Positions 10,074-22,295 of a DNA stretch of 64,000 nucleotides are shown here, piece after piece. The stretch lies in NCBI RefSeq assembly GCF_000834655.1, contig NZ_JXQQ01000008.1, positions 62,001 through 126,000 of the forward strand, given 5' to 3'. The translations under genes were made by a program, and so were the position numbers. Each line of letters starts with the position of its first letter. Position 1 is the stretch's first letter. Under the pieces are notes generated by a model that ran no database searches, was not told the origin of the DNA, and saw nothing but the letters and a program-made list of their open reading frames with translations. This stretch comes from Variovorax paradoxus. GTDB lineage: Bacteria; Pseudomonadota; Gammaproteobacteria; Burkholderiales; Burkholderiaceae_C.

Positions 10074-10099
10074 TTCGCATCACAAAGAATCGATGCGAA
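10074..10099. promoter_or_regulatory. candidate HxlR operator (perfect 8-bp inverted repeat)
   Basis: TTCGCATC at 10074-10081 and its exact complement GATGCGAA at 10092-10099 are separated by 10 bases, giving half-site centres 18 bases apart. The element lies in the short divergent gap between the quinone oxidoreductase start and the HxlR gene, where autoregulation and control of the neighbour would be expected. Confidence 0.5.
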
Positions 10100-10164
10100 A
10101 TATTGCCGTACCCTCCGCGCTGTTCATACCCACAACGACGTGCCATACCCACCAGGAGGTCACC

Positions 10165-10536
10165 ATGGCGGAGGCCATCAAGCAACTTCCCACGCTGCCT
10201 GCCGAGCGCGCACTCAAGGTGCTTTCGGGGCGCTGGAAGGCGATCATTCTTTATCACTTGTTTGCCGGGCCGCGCCGGCTCTCGGAGCTCAAGCGCAAGC
10301 TCCCCGACACGAGCCAGAAGGTGCTGATCCAGCAGCTGCGCGAGCTCGAGGAGCACGGGCTGGTGGCGCGCGAGATCTTCCCGGAGATGCCTCCGCGCGT
10401 CGAATACTCGGTCACGGCGCTGGGCCGCAGCCTCAAGCCCTTGCTGCGCGCGCTGTGCGAATGGGGCCAGCGCCACGCGGCGGAAGCGAACGAGCTCGAG
10501 CGCATGGGCGAATGCGAGGAAAGCGCGTTCGGCTGA
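10165..10536 (+). CDS. HxlR family transcriptional regulator
   Basis: 123-residue winged-helix repressor. The start at 10165 is set by a strong AGGAGGT ribosome binding site at 10153-10159. The core reads as a typical HxlR domain: ERALKVLSGRWKAIILYHL, then RRLSELKRKLPDTSQKVL, EHGLVAREIF and VEYSVTALGRSL. HxlR proteins such as YodB and HypR often sense quinones or aldehydes through an N-terminal cysteine just before the first helix; here that place holds Leu-Pro (LPTLPAERAL). The only cysteines are in the C-terminal part (LCEWG and GECEES). It probably controls the divergent oxidoreductase. Confidence 0.9.
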   Translation: MAEAIKQLPTLPAERALKVLSGRWKAIILYHLFAGPRRLSELKRKLPDTSQKVLIQQLRELEEHGLVAREIFPEMPPRVEYSVTALGRSLKPLLRALCEWGQRHAAEANELERMGECEESAFG

Positions 10537-10653
10537 GGCTGGGATGGCGGCCGAGGGTGCCGCGCCCGCCGATCACCGCGACGCCCGGCCGCGGGCACCA
10601 GGGTGGCATCCGAGGACGCGGCCGGCGACTTCGAAAGCGGCCGCCTCGTGCCG

Positions 10654-12057
<1,404 letters not shown>

Positions 12058-12063
12058 GGGTCT

Positions 12064-13008
12064 TCACTTTCGAAACGGTGCCAGTCCGGGGTCTGCGGGG
12101 ACCAGGTGGCGCCATGGGAACACATCCTGCGCGAAGTGGCTGACGTAGCCGCCGATCGTTGACTGGATGACCATGAATTGGAGCCCGCTACGCAGGGCCT
12201 GCAGGTGCTGCAGTTGCGCCAGGTCCAGGCAGGTATTGCGCAGGATCAGCACGCGCAACTGCGCGCCCAGGGAGCCCTGGAGCAGGGCTTCATAGTCTTC
12301 GAAGGCGGTGATGCCCCCCGGCTGGCGCTCTGCCGGCCACGTCATCTGCTGCTCCATCGACTCCGAGAAGTCCAGCAGCTTCAGGCCCGGCACATTCGCC
12401 GCCGCGGCAAGGTTGCGGATGAACGCCTGCGTATCGAACTGCGCGCCGATGCACAGGCTGCTCAACTGCGGCAGCGGCACCTCGAAGAACGCCGCATTCG
12501 GCGCGTTGGGTACCGTGAGCTCGCTCAGGTGCGGCGTCTTGCGAACCCAGCGTGCGATGTCGCCGCCTTCCTCCAGGATGGCGTCGCGCGTGCATACGAG
12601 CGATTGGTTGTGGTCCTCCGGCTGCGTCGGCTTGATGAACAGCGAGCGCAGGCGCGGAAAGGTCACCTGGCTTTCGAGCAGCGGCGTGAAGGTCCATTCG
12701 CGCGTGCCGTTCGCGCCGCTGTCGATGCCGCTGAACGACAGCGAAGTGATGCAGTCGGCCACCTCCTGCCGGCCGAGGCAGGCGAGCGTTTCGTCGAAAG
12801 CCTCGCCCCAGGTCTCGCCGAAGTACTCGACATGCCAGCCCTGGCGCATGGGCGCAAGGCTCACGCGTGTGAAGTCGCTCTGGTAGAGCGGCACGGTCAG
12901 CGGGTCTTCGGGCGCACCGTCGTTGCGTTCGGCGGCCGTTTCCAGGGCCAGGTCGTGAACGCGCTGCGGCAGCGCACGCAAGGCGTCGGGGAGCGGGGCG
13001 AGTGTCAT
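12064..13008 (-). CDS. leucine-rich-repeat-like protein, STM4015-like
   Basis: 314-residue protein with start ATG at 13008 overlapping the previous gene's stop by four bases (ATGA), so translation is probably coupled. The C-terminal half is made of LRR-like units (FPRLRSLFIK, TPHLSELTVP, LPQLSSLCIG, VPGLKLLDFS, LRVLILRNT). The N-terminal half contains WHVEYFGETWGEAFDETL. It resembles the uncharacterised STM4015 family; I am not certain of that assignment. No signal peptide or membrane segment is seen. It sits between a MurU-like gene and pepP, which does not reveal a role. Confidence 0.65.
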   Translation of the reverse strand: MTLAPLPDALRALPQRVHDLALETAAERNDGAPEDPLTVPLYQSDFTRVSLAPMRQGWHVEYFGETWGEAFDETLACLGRQEVADCITSLSFSGIDSGANGTREWTFTPLLESQVTFPRLRSLFIKPTQPEDHNQSLVCTRDAILEEGGDIARWVRKTPHLSELTVPNAPNAAFFEVPLPQLSSLCIGAQFDTQAFIRNLAAAANVPGLKLLDFSESMEQQMTWPAERQPGGITAFEDYEALLQGSLGAQLRVLILRNTCLDLAQLQHLQALRSGLQFMVIQSTIGGYVSHFAQDVFPWRHLVPADPGLAPFRK

Positions 13009-13766
13009 GCGGGCGGGGCGGTCGGTGCCGGCGGAGCGGCGGCATTGAGTTGCTGCAGGCGTTCCGGCGTGCCCACGTCGGTCCACGGGCCGGTGTAGAG
13101 CTCGGCGCTCACGCGTGCGTCGTTCATCGCGGCCCGCAGGATCGGCGCCAGCGGGGCCTTGACGCCGCCCGGGTTGCCGGACGGGACATTGCAGTACGGC
13201 GGGGCGAAGAGCGCAGCGCGGTACAGGCCGATGGTCGAGAAGGTGTGCTTCTCGGCGGCCGTGTCGAGCGCCAGCCCTTCGGCGGACAGTCCGAAATCGC
13301 CCTTGAGGTTGTGCGCCGGGTTCGGCACCAGCCACAGGTGCGCGAGCTTGCCGCTGGCCAGGAAGCGGTCGACCGCGGCCTGCGCGAAGCGGAAGTCGGG
13401 CGCGAAGACGTCGCCGGCCGCGACCCAGAACACCTCGCCAAGCAAAGGCAATGCGCGCACGATGCCGCCGGCCGTCTCCAGCGCGCCGCCGAAGTCGCGG
13501 CCCTCGTCGGAGTATGAAATCGATAGCGCGCTGTGCCCGTCCAGCAAGGGGTTCGCGCCGAACCGCGAGGAAATCTGCGCGCCCAGCCAGTCCGTGTTGA
13601 CCACCAGTTCGGTGAACCCGCCGTCGGCCAATGCTTCCATTGGCCACTGCATCAGCGGCTTGCGGCGCACTTCGAGCAGCGGCTTGGGCGTGGCGTCGGT
13701 CAGCGGGCGCATGCGCTCGCCGCGCCCGGCGGCCAGGATCATCGCCCGCACGGAAGTCGAGGCCAT
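13005..13766 (-). CDS. murU: N-acetylmuramate alpha-1-phosphate uridylyltransferase-like nucleotidyltransferase
   Basis: 253-residue sugar-1-phosphate nucleotidyltransferase. The N-terminal signature AMILAAGRGERMRPLTDATPKPLLEV binds the nucleotide, and AAGDVF supplies the metal-binding Asp. MurU makes UDP-MurNAc from MurNAc-1-phosphate in a peptidoglycan recycling route and usually sits next to the anomeric kinase AmgK. Here no kinase is next to it: upstream is a repeat and an AdoMet decarboxylase. The call rests on family resemblance and on the common Burkholderiales placement near pepP. An upstream in-frame GTG (start VNMAST) is a possible alternative start. Confidence 0.72.
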   Translation of the reverse strand: MASTSVRAMILAAGRGERMRPLTDATPKPLLEVRRKPLMQWPMEALADGGFTELVVNTDWLGAQISSRFGANPLLDGHSALSISYSDEGRDFGGALETAGGIVRALPLLGEVFWVAAGDVFAPDFRFAQAAVDRFLASGKLAHLWLVPNPAHNLKGDFGLSAEGLALDTAAEKHTFSTIGLYRAALFAPPYCNVPSGNPGGVKAPLAPILRAAMNDARVSAELYTGPWTDVGTPERLQQLNAAAPPAPTAPPA

Positions 13767-13789
13767 GTTCACGGATCGGCCTTTTCGTG

Positions 13790-13877
13790 AAACACCGAGG
13801 AACCGGCTTTGCCGGGCCTCAGGTGTTGCCCCCGGTAGGGGGTAGGAGAAGCGACACGAAGTGCGCGGAGCCTGGGG
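13790..13877 (-). repeat. dispersed intergenic palindromic repeat, copy A
   Basis: An element of about 88 bases between the murU-like gene and speD. It contains AACACCGAGGAACCGGC, TTGCCGGGCCTCAGGTGTTG, a CCCCCGGTAGGGGG stem, and GCGACACGAAGTGCGC. In reverse complement it aligns over its full length with copies at 16524-16613 and 25929-26016. All three are intergenic. Confidence 0.85.
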
Positions 13878-13888
13878 GCGAGCTTCAT

Positions 13889-14269
13889 TTACGCTGCGAT
13901 GCGGCCGCGCTGCAGCTCGTTGCGTTCGCTGTGGAGCGGCTGGAACAGCGACACCAGGCATTCCATCAGCGCATGCGCCTTGGCCGAATGGTCGCCGCCG
14001 AAATTGCAGACGTACACGTCCAGCGTCACGCCGCGCTGCTCGGGCCAGGTGTGGATGCACAGGTGCGATTCGGCCAGCAGCACCGTGGCCGTCACGCCGC
14101 CCGGTCCCTGCGCGGTGGCCGGGAAGGAGTGGACGATCTTGCCCACCGCCTGCAGCCCCGCGGCCGTCACCGCCTTGATGCAGACCGCCCCCAGGGCAGG
14201 CCCGTCGGTGAGCCATTGGAGGCCGCATTGGCAGTCGTGGAGATCGGCGGTGAGGTGCAGCCCGTGCAT
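13889..14269 (-). CDS. speD: S-adenosylmethionine decarboxylase proenzyme, SpeD type
   Basis: 126-residue pyruvoyl-dependent enzyme that makes decarboxylated AdoMet, the aminopropyl donor for spermidine. The self-processing site is clear in LLAESHLCIHTWPE: cleavage before the Ser of ESH forms the pyruvoyl group. The catalytic His/Cys region (FGGDHSAKAHAL) follows. ATG at 14269 is preferred over an upstream TTG at 14278. No spermidine synthase gene lies in this window. The gene is divergent from tkt. Confidence 0.85.
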   Translation of the reverse strand: MHGLHLTADLHDCQCGLQWLTDGPALGAVCIKAVTAAGLQAVGKIVHSFPATAQGPGGVTATVLLAESHLCIHTWPEQRGVTLDVYVCNFGGDHSAKAHALMECLVSLFQPLHSERNELQRGRIAA

Positions 14270-14355
14270 GGGTGGCAACTCTAGCAGCCGGGCCGGTGCA
14301 CAGGAACATCGGAAGGGTGTTCAGGCCGTATCGGGGCCGTCCGGGGCTCGCCCGG

Positions 14356-14361
14356 TAAAAT
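14356..14361 (+). promoter_or_regulatory. possible -10 box of the tkt promoter
   Basis: TAAAAT at 14356-14361 stands in a GC-rich gap 55 bases before the transketolase start. A good -35 box at the usual distance is not obvious. A pyrimidine-rich leader (14370-14400) follows. Confidence 0.35.
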
Positions 14362-14415
14362 CGCGGGTTCTCCCGACCCCAACCCTTTCCTTTTCCCACC
14401 GAAAGTCCACCGCAC

Positions 14416-17652
<3,237 letters not shown>

Positions 17653-17670
17653 GGCTTCGCGGCTTCAGTG

Positions 17671-17697
17671 AAAAACGCGCCCACGGGCGCGTTTTTT
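17671..17697 (+). terminator. Rho-independent terminator after gap
   Basis: ACGCGCCC and GGGCGCGT form a GC-rich stem with a very short loop, followed by a run of six T at 17692-17697. A run of A on the 5' side means it could also stop transcription arriving from the lipoprotein genes on the other strand. Confidence 0.9.
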
Positions 17698-17728
17698 CAT
17701 GGGGCTCGCCGGCCCGGCGACGGCCTGC

Positions 17729-18328
17729 TCACTGCAGCTTCTCGTTCCTGCGGATCTCGCTGCTCAGCTGCGATGTCATCTGCCTGGCCGCGCGCCGCGC
17801 GGCCAGGCCGTAGTCGCCGTTGAACTCCCCGAACTCCGCCGTGCCGTTGCCGACGGCGCGCACACGCGTGACCTCGGCGCCCGCCGTGTCCGTCACCACG
17901 CACGACACCTCGGCCGTGAACGCGGTGGGCGGCCAGGTGATCCATGACGACGAACTCGAATCGGTCTTGATCTGCGGCGTGAACACCAGCGACACGCCCG
18001 CTGCCTCGTTGGCCTTTGCGTCATTGGCGGTACGCAAGACGATCACGTTGCGATAGACGCCGCGCAGCGCGTCGCGAATGGACTTCTCCAGGTCGCGGTA
18101 TGGGTAATAGCTCACCCGGTCGCCGCTGCCGCCGGCGGTCGTCACCTGAAGGTCGCGCTGCGCATCGGTCATCACGTAGGCGACCTTCTTCGGAATGAGA
18201 TGGGCGACGGACCGCGGCGGTGCCGTCTCCGTGATCATCGTGATCGGATGGGAGCAGCCGGCCAGCAAGGCGGCAGTTGCCAGCGCGGCAGCGAACCGGC
18301 GCATCGGAGAAGAAAGCAGAGACGTCAT
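17729..18328 (-). CDS. outer-membrane-type lipoprotein of unknown function
   Basis: 199-residue precursor with a lipoprotein signal: a positive start (MRRFAAAL), a hydrophobic stretch and the lipobox LLAGC. The mature part begins after that Cys and has no family I recognise. It contains VSYYPYRDLEKSIRDALRGVYRNVIVL and VSLVFTPQIKTDSSSSSW. The next residue after Cys is Ser, which in enteric bacteria favours outer membrane sorting. It is the second gene of a two-lipoprotein unit, 15 bases after the one at 18344-18949. Confidence 0.7.
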   Translation of the reverse strand: MTSLLSSPMRRFAAALATAALLAGCSHPITMITETAPPRSVAHLIPKKVAYVMTDAQRDLQVTTAGGSGDRVSYYPYRDLEKSIRDALRGVYRNVIVLRTANDAKANEAAGVSLVFTPQIKTDSSSSSWITWPPTAFTAEVSCVVTDTAGAEVTRVRAVGNGTAEFGEFNGDYGLAARRAARQMTSQLSSEIRRNEKLQ

Positions 18329-18343
18329 GGTGCTTCTCCGGTC

Positions 18344-18949
18344 TTATGGTGCAGACGACGCAATGGCCGCGACGAATTGCGGATCTGCATACACCTGCCG
18401 CAGCAGTGCGCGCACCAGCCTCGGGTACGCGGCCTGCCCGGCGGGCACGGCCACGATGTTCGCGTAGCTCGAATCGAAGGCGATCTCGCCGCGGTAGGTC
18501 TTGCGCAGCTTCTGCGCCGCATCGCGCGTGACGGTGACCTCCACGTCCATGCGGCCGGTGCCGTTGACCACGCCCAGGTCGAGTTCGTTGACGACGATGC
18601 GCGCTGCGATGCGCGTCGGCGCCTTCGGGTCGTAGACCGCGATCTCGCTCAGGTCGCGCATCAGCGCGTCCTCGAGGTACTGCGCGAAGGTGCCGCTGGG
18701 CGACACCAGCCTGGCACGGCGCAGGCTCAGGGTGTTGATTTTGTCGTTGGGATCGGTGGGCTGCACCTTCGCGACCGCCACCTTGCCGGGGTTGTTGGCC
18801 TCGAAGCGGTCGAGCGCCTCGTAGTCGGCGGCATAGGGCGGTGCGCCGAGTTGTGCGCAACCGGCCGCGAGCAGCACGGCGGCCGATGCGCCGAGCCTTG
18901 CGGCGAAAGCGTGCCAGCGCAAACCATGCGGCCTGGTGAAGATCGCCAT
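18344..18949 (-). CDS. lipoprotein of unknown function
   Basis: 201-residue precursor starting at ATG 18949. A basic N-terminus and hydrophobic stretch end in the lipobox LLAAGC. The mature protein includes an RRARLVSPSGTFAQYLEDALMRDL segment and a DLGVVNGTGRMDVEVTVTRDA beta-rich part ending in YRGEIAFDSSYA. I do not recognise the family. The layout (a conserved beta sandwich with a C-terminal helix) recalls small lipoproteins that act in pairs at the outer membrane. It leads a two-gene unit with the lipoprotein at 17729-18328. Confidence 0.68.
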   Translation of the reverse strand: MAIFTRPHGLRWHAFAARLGASAAVLLAAGCAQLGAPPYAADYEALDRFEANNPGKVAVAKVQPTDPNDKINTLSLRRARLVSPSGTFAQYLEDALMRDLSEIAVYDPKAPTRIAARIVVNELDLGVVNGTGRMDVEVTVTRDAAQKLRKTYRGEIAFDSSYANIVAVPAGQAAYPRLVRALLRQVYADPQFVAAIASSAP

Positions 18950-19041
18950 GTCTTGGGTCCCCTCGTCCGAGATGTCTTCTGCTCCCGGTCGCGAAGGTAG
19001 CACGCCTCGCGCCGCGCGCGAAGGCCGTTAAGGGAAGAACC

Positions 19042-19350
19042 TCAGACCGGTTCGAGCACGTGGATCAGCTTGCTTTCGACCAGTTCCTTGGTCTTCTCGC
19101 CATGGGCCTTCATGTGCGGCGCGACGGCATGGGCCTGGAGGTGGGCCAGCGTTTCCCACTTCTCGATCACGACGAAGCTGTCGGCCCCGAAGCTGGCCTT
19201 CGAGGGGGGAACGCCCTGTGCGTCGATCGTCGCGCCGTATTCGATGCAACCCTCTTCGGCCAGCACGGCCGCGCGGTTGGCCGCGAAGGCTTCGAGCAGC
19301 TTGGCGCGCTGGCCGGGCTTGGCGTTGATGACAGCAACTACGTGAATCAT
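19042..19350 (-). CDS. antibiotic biosynthesis monooxygenase (ABM) domain protein, YgiN-like
   Basis: 102-residue single-domain protein of the dimeric ferredoxin-like ABM family. It has the family pattern IHVVAVINAKPGQRAKLLEAF, then EEGCIEYGATID, FVVIEKWE and HLQAHAVAPHM. Such proteins act as cofactor-free quinol or anthrone monooxygenases, or have unknown roles. The start has AGGAG ten bases upstream. It is divergent from the Nramp transporter. Confidence 0.82.
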   Translation of the reverse strand: MIHVVAVINAKPGQRAKLLEAFAANRAAVLAEEGCIEYGATIDAQGVPPSKASFGADSFVVIEKWETLAHLQAHAVAPHMKAHGEKTKELVESKLIHVLEPV

Positions 19351-19465
19351 TGGAATGAACTCCTGTGTGTTTGACGTGATGGGGTGGGAACGTCGAATCT
19401 AAAAGATCCGCTACCTTGGTATAGGTCCCGTGCGAGACCCGATGCGCCACCCTATCATCGCGCGC

Positions 19466-20794
19466 ATGTTCTTCCCGCTCCCCCGCACGGCCACTGCGCC
19501 TTTCTGCCCTTCCGAAGTCAAGGGCAGCGTCGCGGTCCCGCAGGACCTGCCCTTCGGCAAGAAGCTGATGCGCTACGCGGGCCCGGGCCTGCTGGTTTCC
19601 GTGGGCTACATGGACCCGGGCAACTGGGCGACCGACATCGAGGCGGGCTCGCGCTTCGGCTACGGCCTGCTCTTCGTGGTGCTGCTCGCGAGCCTGGCGG
19701 CGATGCTCCTGCAGACGCTGTGCGTGCGGCTGGGGCTTGTCGCCCAGAAGGACCTCGCGCGCGCCTGCCGCGAGCACTATTCGCCGCGGGTGAACCGCCT
19801 CCTCTGGCTCGGCGCCGAGCTGGCCATCGTGGCCTGCGACCTGGCCGAGGTGCTGGGCAGCGCGCTCGCATTGCACCTGCTGTTCGGCGTGTCGATTCCG
19901 GTGGGCATCGCCATCACGGCCTTCGACACGCTGCTCGTGCTGGGCCTGCAGGGCGCGGGCTTCCGGCGCGTGGAGGCCATCGTGCTCGGGCTGGTGGGCA
20001 CCATCGCGGGCTGCTTCATCGTCGAGCTTGCGATGTCGCAGCCCAACTGGTTGGGCGTGGCGATGGGCTTTGCGCCGAGTTTCGAGCGGCTGCAGCAGCC
20101 CGGCGCGCTGTACCTCGCCATCGGCGTGGTCGGTGCCACCGTGATGCCGCACAACCTGTACCTGCATTCGTCCATCGTGCAGACCCGGCTCATCGCCGAC
20201 ACCGATGCGGCGCGGCGCGAGGCGGTGCGCTTCTGCACGCTCGACGCGGTGGTGTCGCTGTCGCTCGCGCTGCTGGTCAACGCGGCCATCATGGTGCTCG
20301 CGGCCAGCGCCTTCCATGCCACCGGCCACCAGGACGTGACCGAGATCGACGATGCCTACCGGCTCATCGAGCCCATCGTGGGCAGCGCGTTCGCGGCCAC
20401 GCTGTTCGGCATCGCACTGCTCGCATCAGGCCAGAGCTCGACCTTCACCGGCACCATCGCGGGCCAGATCATCATGGAAGGGTTTCTCGACCTGAAGATC
20501 CCGTGCTGGCAGCGGCGCCTCATCACGCGCGCGCTCGCGCTGGGGCCGGCGTTCCTCGGCGTCTGGTGGTTCGGCGATGGCGGCGTGGGCAAGATGCTGG
20601 TGCTCAGCCAGGTGGTGCTGAGCTTCCAGCTGCCGTTCGCGATGTGGCCGTTGATCCGCTTCACGAGCAGCCGCGAGATGATGGGCGGCTTTGCCAACGG
20701 CGCCGTGGTCAAGCTGCTGGCCTGGGGCCTGTTCGGCGTGATCAGCGCGGCCAACGTGTGGCTGATCGGCTCGGTGATCCTCGGCAAGGGCTGA
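19466..20794 (+). CDS. mntH: Nramp family divalent metal transporter
   Basis: Proton-coupled Mn/Fe importer of the inner membrane, about 442 residues with about 11 membrane segments. Both metal-site motifs are present: DPGNWATD in segment 1 and MPHNLYLHS in segment 6. The start at ATG 19466 (MFFPLP) gives a normal cytoplasmic N-terminus; ATG 19442 and GTG 19430 are possible alternatives. A TTGACG box at 19371 lies upstream in the gap shared with the ABM gene. No recognisable MntR or Fur box was found. Confidence 0.93.
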   Translation: MFFPLPRTATAPFCPSEVKGSVAVPQDLPFGKKLMRYAGPGLLVSVGYMDPGNWATDIEAGSRFGYGLLFVVLLASLAAMLLQTLCVRLGLVAQKDLARACREHYSPRVNRLLWLGAELAIVACDLAEVLGSALALHLLFGVSIPVGIAITAFDTLLVLGLQGAGFRRVEAIVLGLVGTIAGCFIVELAMSQPNWLGVAMGFAPSFERLQQPGALYLAIGVVGATVMPHNLYLHSSIVQTRLIADTDAARREAVRFCTLDAVVSLSLALLVNAAIMVLAASAFHATGHQDVTEIDDAYRLIEPIVGSAFAATLFGIALLASGQSSTFTGTIAGQIIMEGFLDLKIPCWQRRLITRALALGPAFLGVWWFGDGGVGKMLVLSQVVLSFQLPFAMWPLIRFTSSREMMGGFANGAVVKLLAWGLFGVISAANVWLIGSVILGKG

Positions 20795-20809
20795 GGCCGA
20801 AGCGCAAGC

Positions 20810-21145
20810 TCAGCGCCGCTTGCCCGCATCCTTCCAGAGATGCACTAGCGCCGCAGGCGCGTCGGTCTCGGGCACGTCGAAGCTGACCGAGCTCGCGGCG
20901 GCCGTGTTCTCCATCACCACCTCCACGCGGTAGATGCGCTGGTCGCCGCCCGGCGATGCCGCGCTGCTTTCCTCGGCGTGCGGCGCGGCGCTTTGCAACG
21001 CATCGTCGATCTGCCGGCGCAGCTCCTCGGTGCAGTCGCCCAATTGAAAGCTGCGCGGCCGTGCGAGGCCCGGCAGGTAGGCGATGCCGCCTTCGCGCGT
21101 CACGCGCACGATGGTGGCGTCGTTCAGGGGCGGCAGGTGGATCAT
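20810..21145 (-). CDS. emfourin-type inhibitor of the adjacent M4 protease
   Basis: 111-residue small protein that resembles emfourin, the protein inhibitor of protealysin-like M4 peptidases: an N-terminal TIVRVTREGGIAYLPGL strand pair, then CTEELRRQIDDAL and a closing YRVEVVM strand. The start codon overlaps the stop of the protease gene by four bases (ATGA at 21142-21145), so enzyme and inhibitor are translationally coupled. No signal peptide is seen, so both likely act in the cytoplasm. Convergent with mntH, 15 bases apart. Confidence 0.8.
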   Translation of the reverse strand: MIHLPPLNDATIVRVTREGGIAYLPGLARPRSFQLGDCTEELRRQIDDALQSAAPHAEESSAASPGGDQRIYRVEVVMENTAAASSVSFDVPETDAPAALVHLWKDAGKRR

Positions 21146-22209
21146 GATGCGGTGACTCCCACGGTGTTCCATGCGGCGATGACCGCCTTGTGCGCCGCGC
21201 CGCCGGCGCCGAATCGCTTTGCGGCGGCGCTCACGGTCAGTTCGGCGAAGGCGGCGAAATCGGCGTCCTGCTTCAACCGGCGGTCGCACACGGTGTCGTA
21301 CCAGATGCGCCCGGCCGTCTCCCACGCCGGTCCTTCGATGGCGGTCGCGGCGAGATGGAAGGCGCGGTTCGGGATGCCGGAATTGATGTGCACGCCGCCA
21401 TTGTCCTGCCGCGTGACGACGATGTCTTTCATGTGCGCGGGCTGCGGGTCTTTTCCGAGCACCGGGTCGTCGTAGGCGGTGCCCGGCTCGGCCATCGAGC
21501 GCAGGGCGCGCGCCTTCACCGTTTCCTTGAAGAGCCCCGCGCCCACCAGCCAGTCGGCCTGCTGCGCGGTCTGCTGGAGCACGTGCTGCTTGACGAGCGC
21601 GCCGAACACGTCGCAGATCGATTCGTTGAGCGCGCCCGACTGGCCCTGGTAGACCAGGCCGGATTCGTGGTCGATCACGCCGTGCGTCAGCTCGTGGCCG
21701 ATGATGTCCACGGCGATGGTGAAGCGGTTGAACACCTCGCCGTCGCCATCGCCGAACACCATCTGCGTGCCGTTCCAGAAGGCGTTGTCGTAGTCGTTGC
21801 CGTAGTGCACGCTGCCCGTGAGCGGCATGCCCGCGGCGTCGATGGAGTCACGCGCGTAGATGTCGTGGTACAGGCGCCAGGTGGCGCCCAGGGCGTCGTA
21901 GGCCTCGTCGACCGCCACGTCCTTGCTCGCGGGCTGGCCCTCGGAGCGGACCAGCTTGCCGGGCAGTTGGGTGGCGTTGCCCGCGTCGTGGATCTTGCGT
22001 TCGGGCGAATTGCGCTTCGCATACTGCGGCGCGGGGCTCGACGACACCTTGGGCGCGAGCAATTCGCGCAGCCCGCGGTGCTCGCGATCGATCATCAGCG
22101 TGTTGGCCGCGCGCGCACTGACCGGCGCATCGGCGTGCGCCGCGAGCCGGTCCAGCAGGTACGGCGGTACGAAGCCGGGCGGCAGGATCGGTGGCGGGCG
22201 AAGCGGCAT
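21142..22209 (-). CDS. M4 family metallopeptidase, protealysin type
   Basis: 355-residue zinc peptidase. HELTHG supplies two zinc His and the catalytic Glu, and NESICDV the third ligand region. GGVHINSGIPNRAF is the usual M4 substrate-site block. There is no signal peptide; instead a short propeptide has the protealysin PPL-like motif (PPYLLDRLA near residue 20). ATG 22209 is chosen because it has a GGAG site and removes an unlikely 30-residue extension. It overlaps the inhibitor gene, matching known protealysin-emfourin operons. Proposed roles in other bacteria include actin cleavage and host-cell entry; here that is untested. Confidence 0.92.
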   Translation of the reverse strand: MPLRPPPILPPGFVPPYLLDRLAAHADAPVSARAANTLMIDREHRGLRELLAPKVSSSPAPQYAKRNSPERKIHDAGNATQLPGKLVRSEGQPASKDVAVDEAYDALGATWRLYHDIYARDSIDAAGMPLTGSVHYGNDYDNAFWNGTQMVFGDGDGEVFNRFTIAVDIIGHELTHGVIDHESGLVYQGQSGALNESICDVFGALVKQHVLQQTAQQADWLVGAGLFKETVKARALRSMAEPGTAYDDPVLGKDPQPAHMKDIVVTRQDNGGVHINSGIPNRAFHLAATAIEGPAWETAGRIWYDTVCDRRLKQDADFAAFAELTVSAAAKRFGAGGAAHKAVIAAWNTVGVTAS

Positions 22210-22295
22210 GGGCGGTTCTCCGGTGAGCTGTCGGCGATGAAAAATACGGTAGCAGAAAGCCGCAGATCCGGGTCGCCGAAGCCCCTTCGCAGATG

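Noticed and set aside
19413-19426. ACCT-N6-AGGT before mntH as a MerR-type or MntR operator
   Set aside because: Arms are only four bases and do not fit the MntR, Mur or Fur boxes I know.
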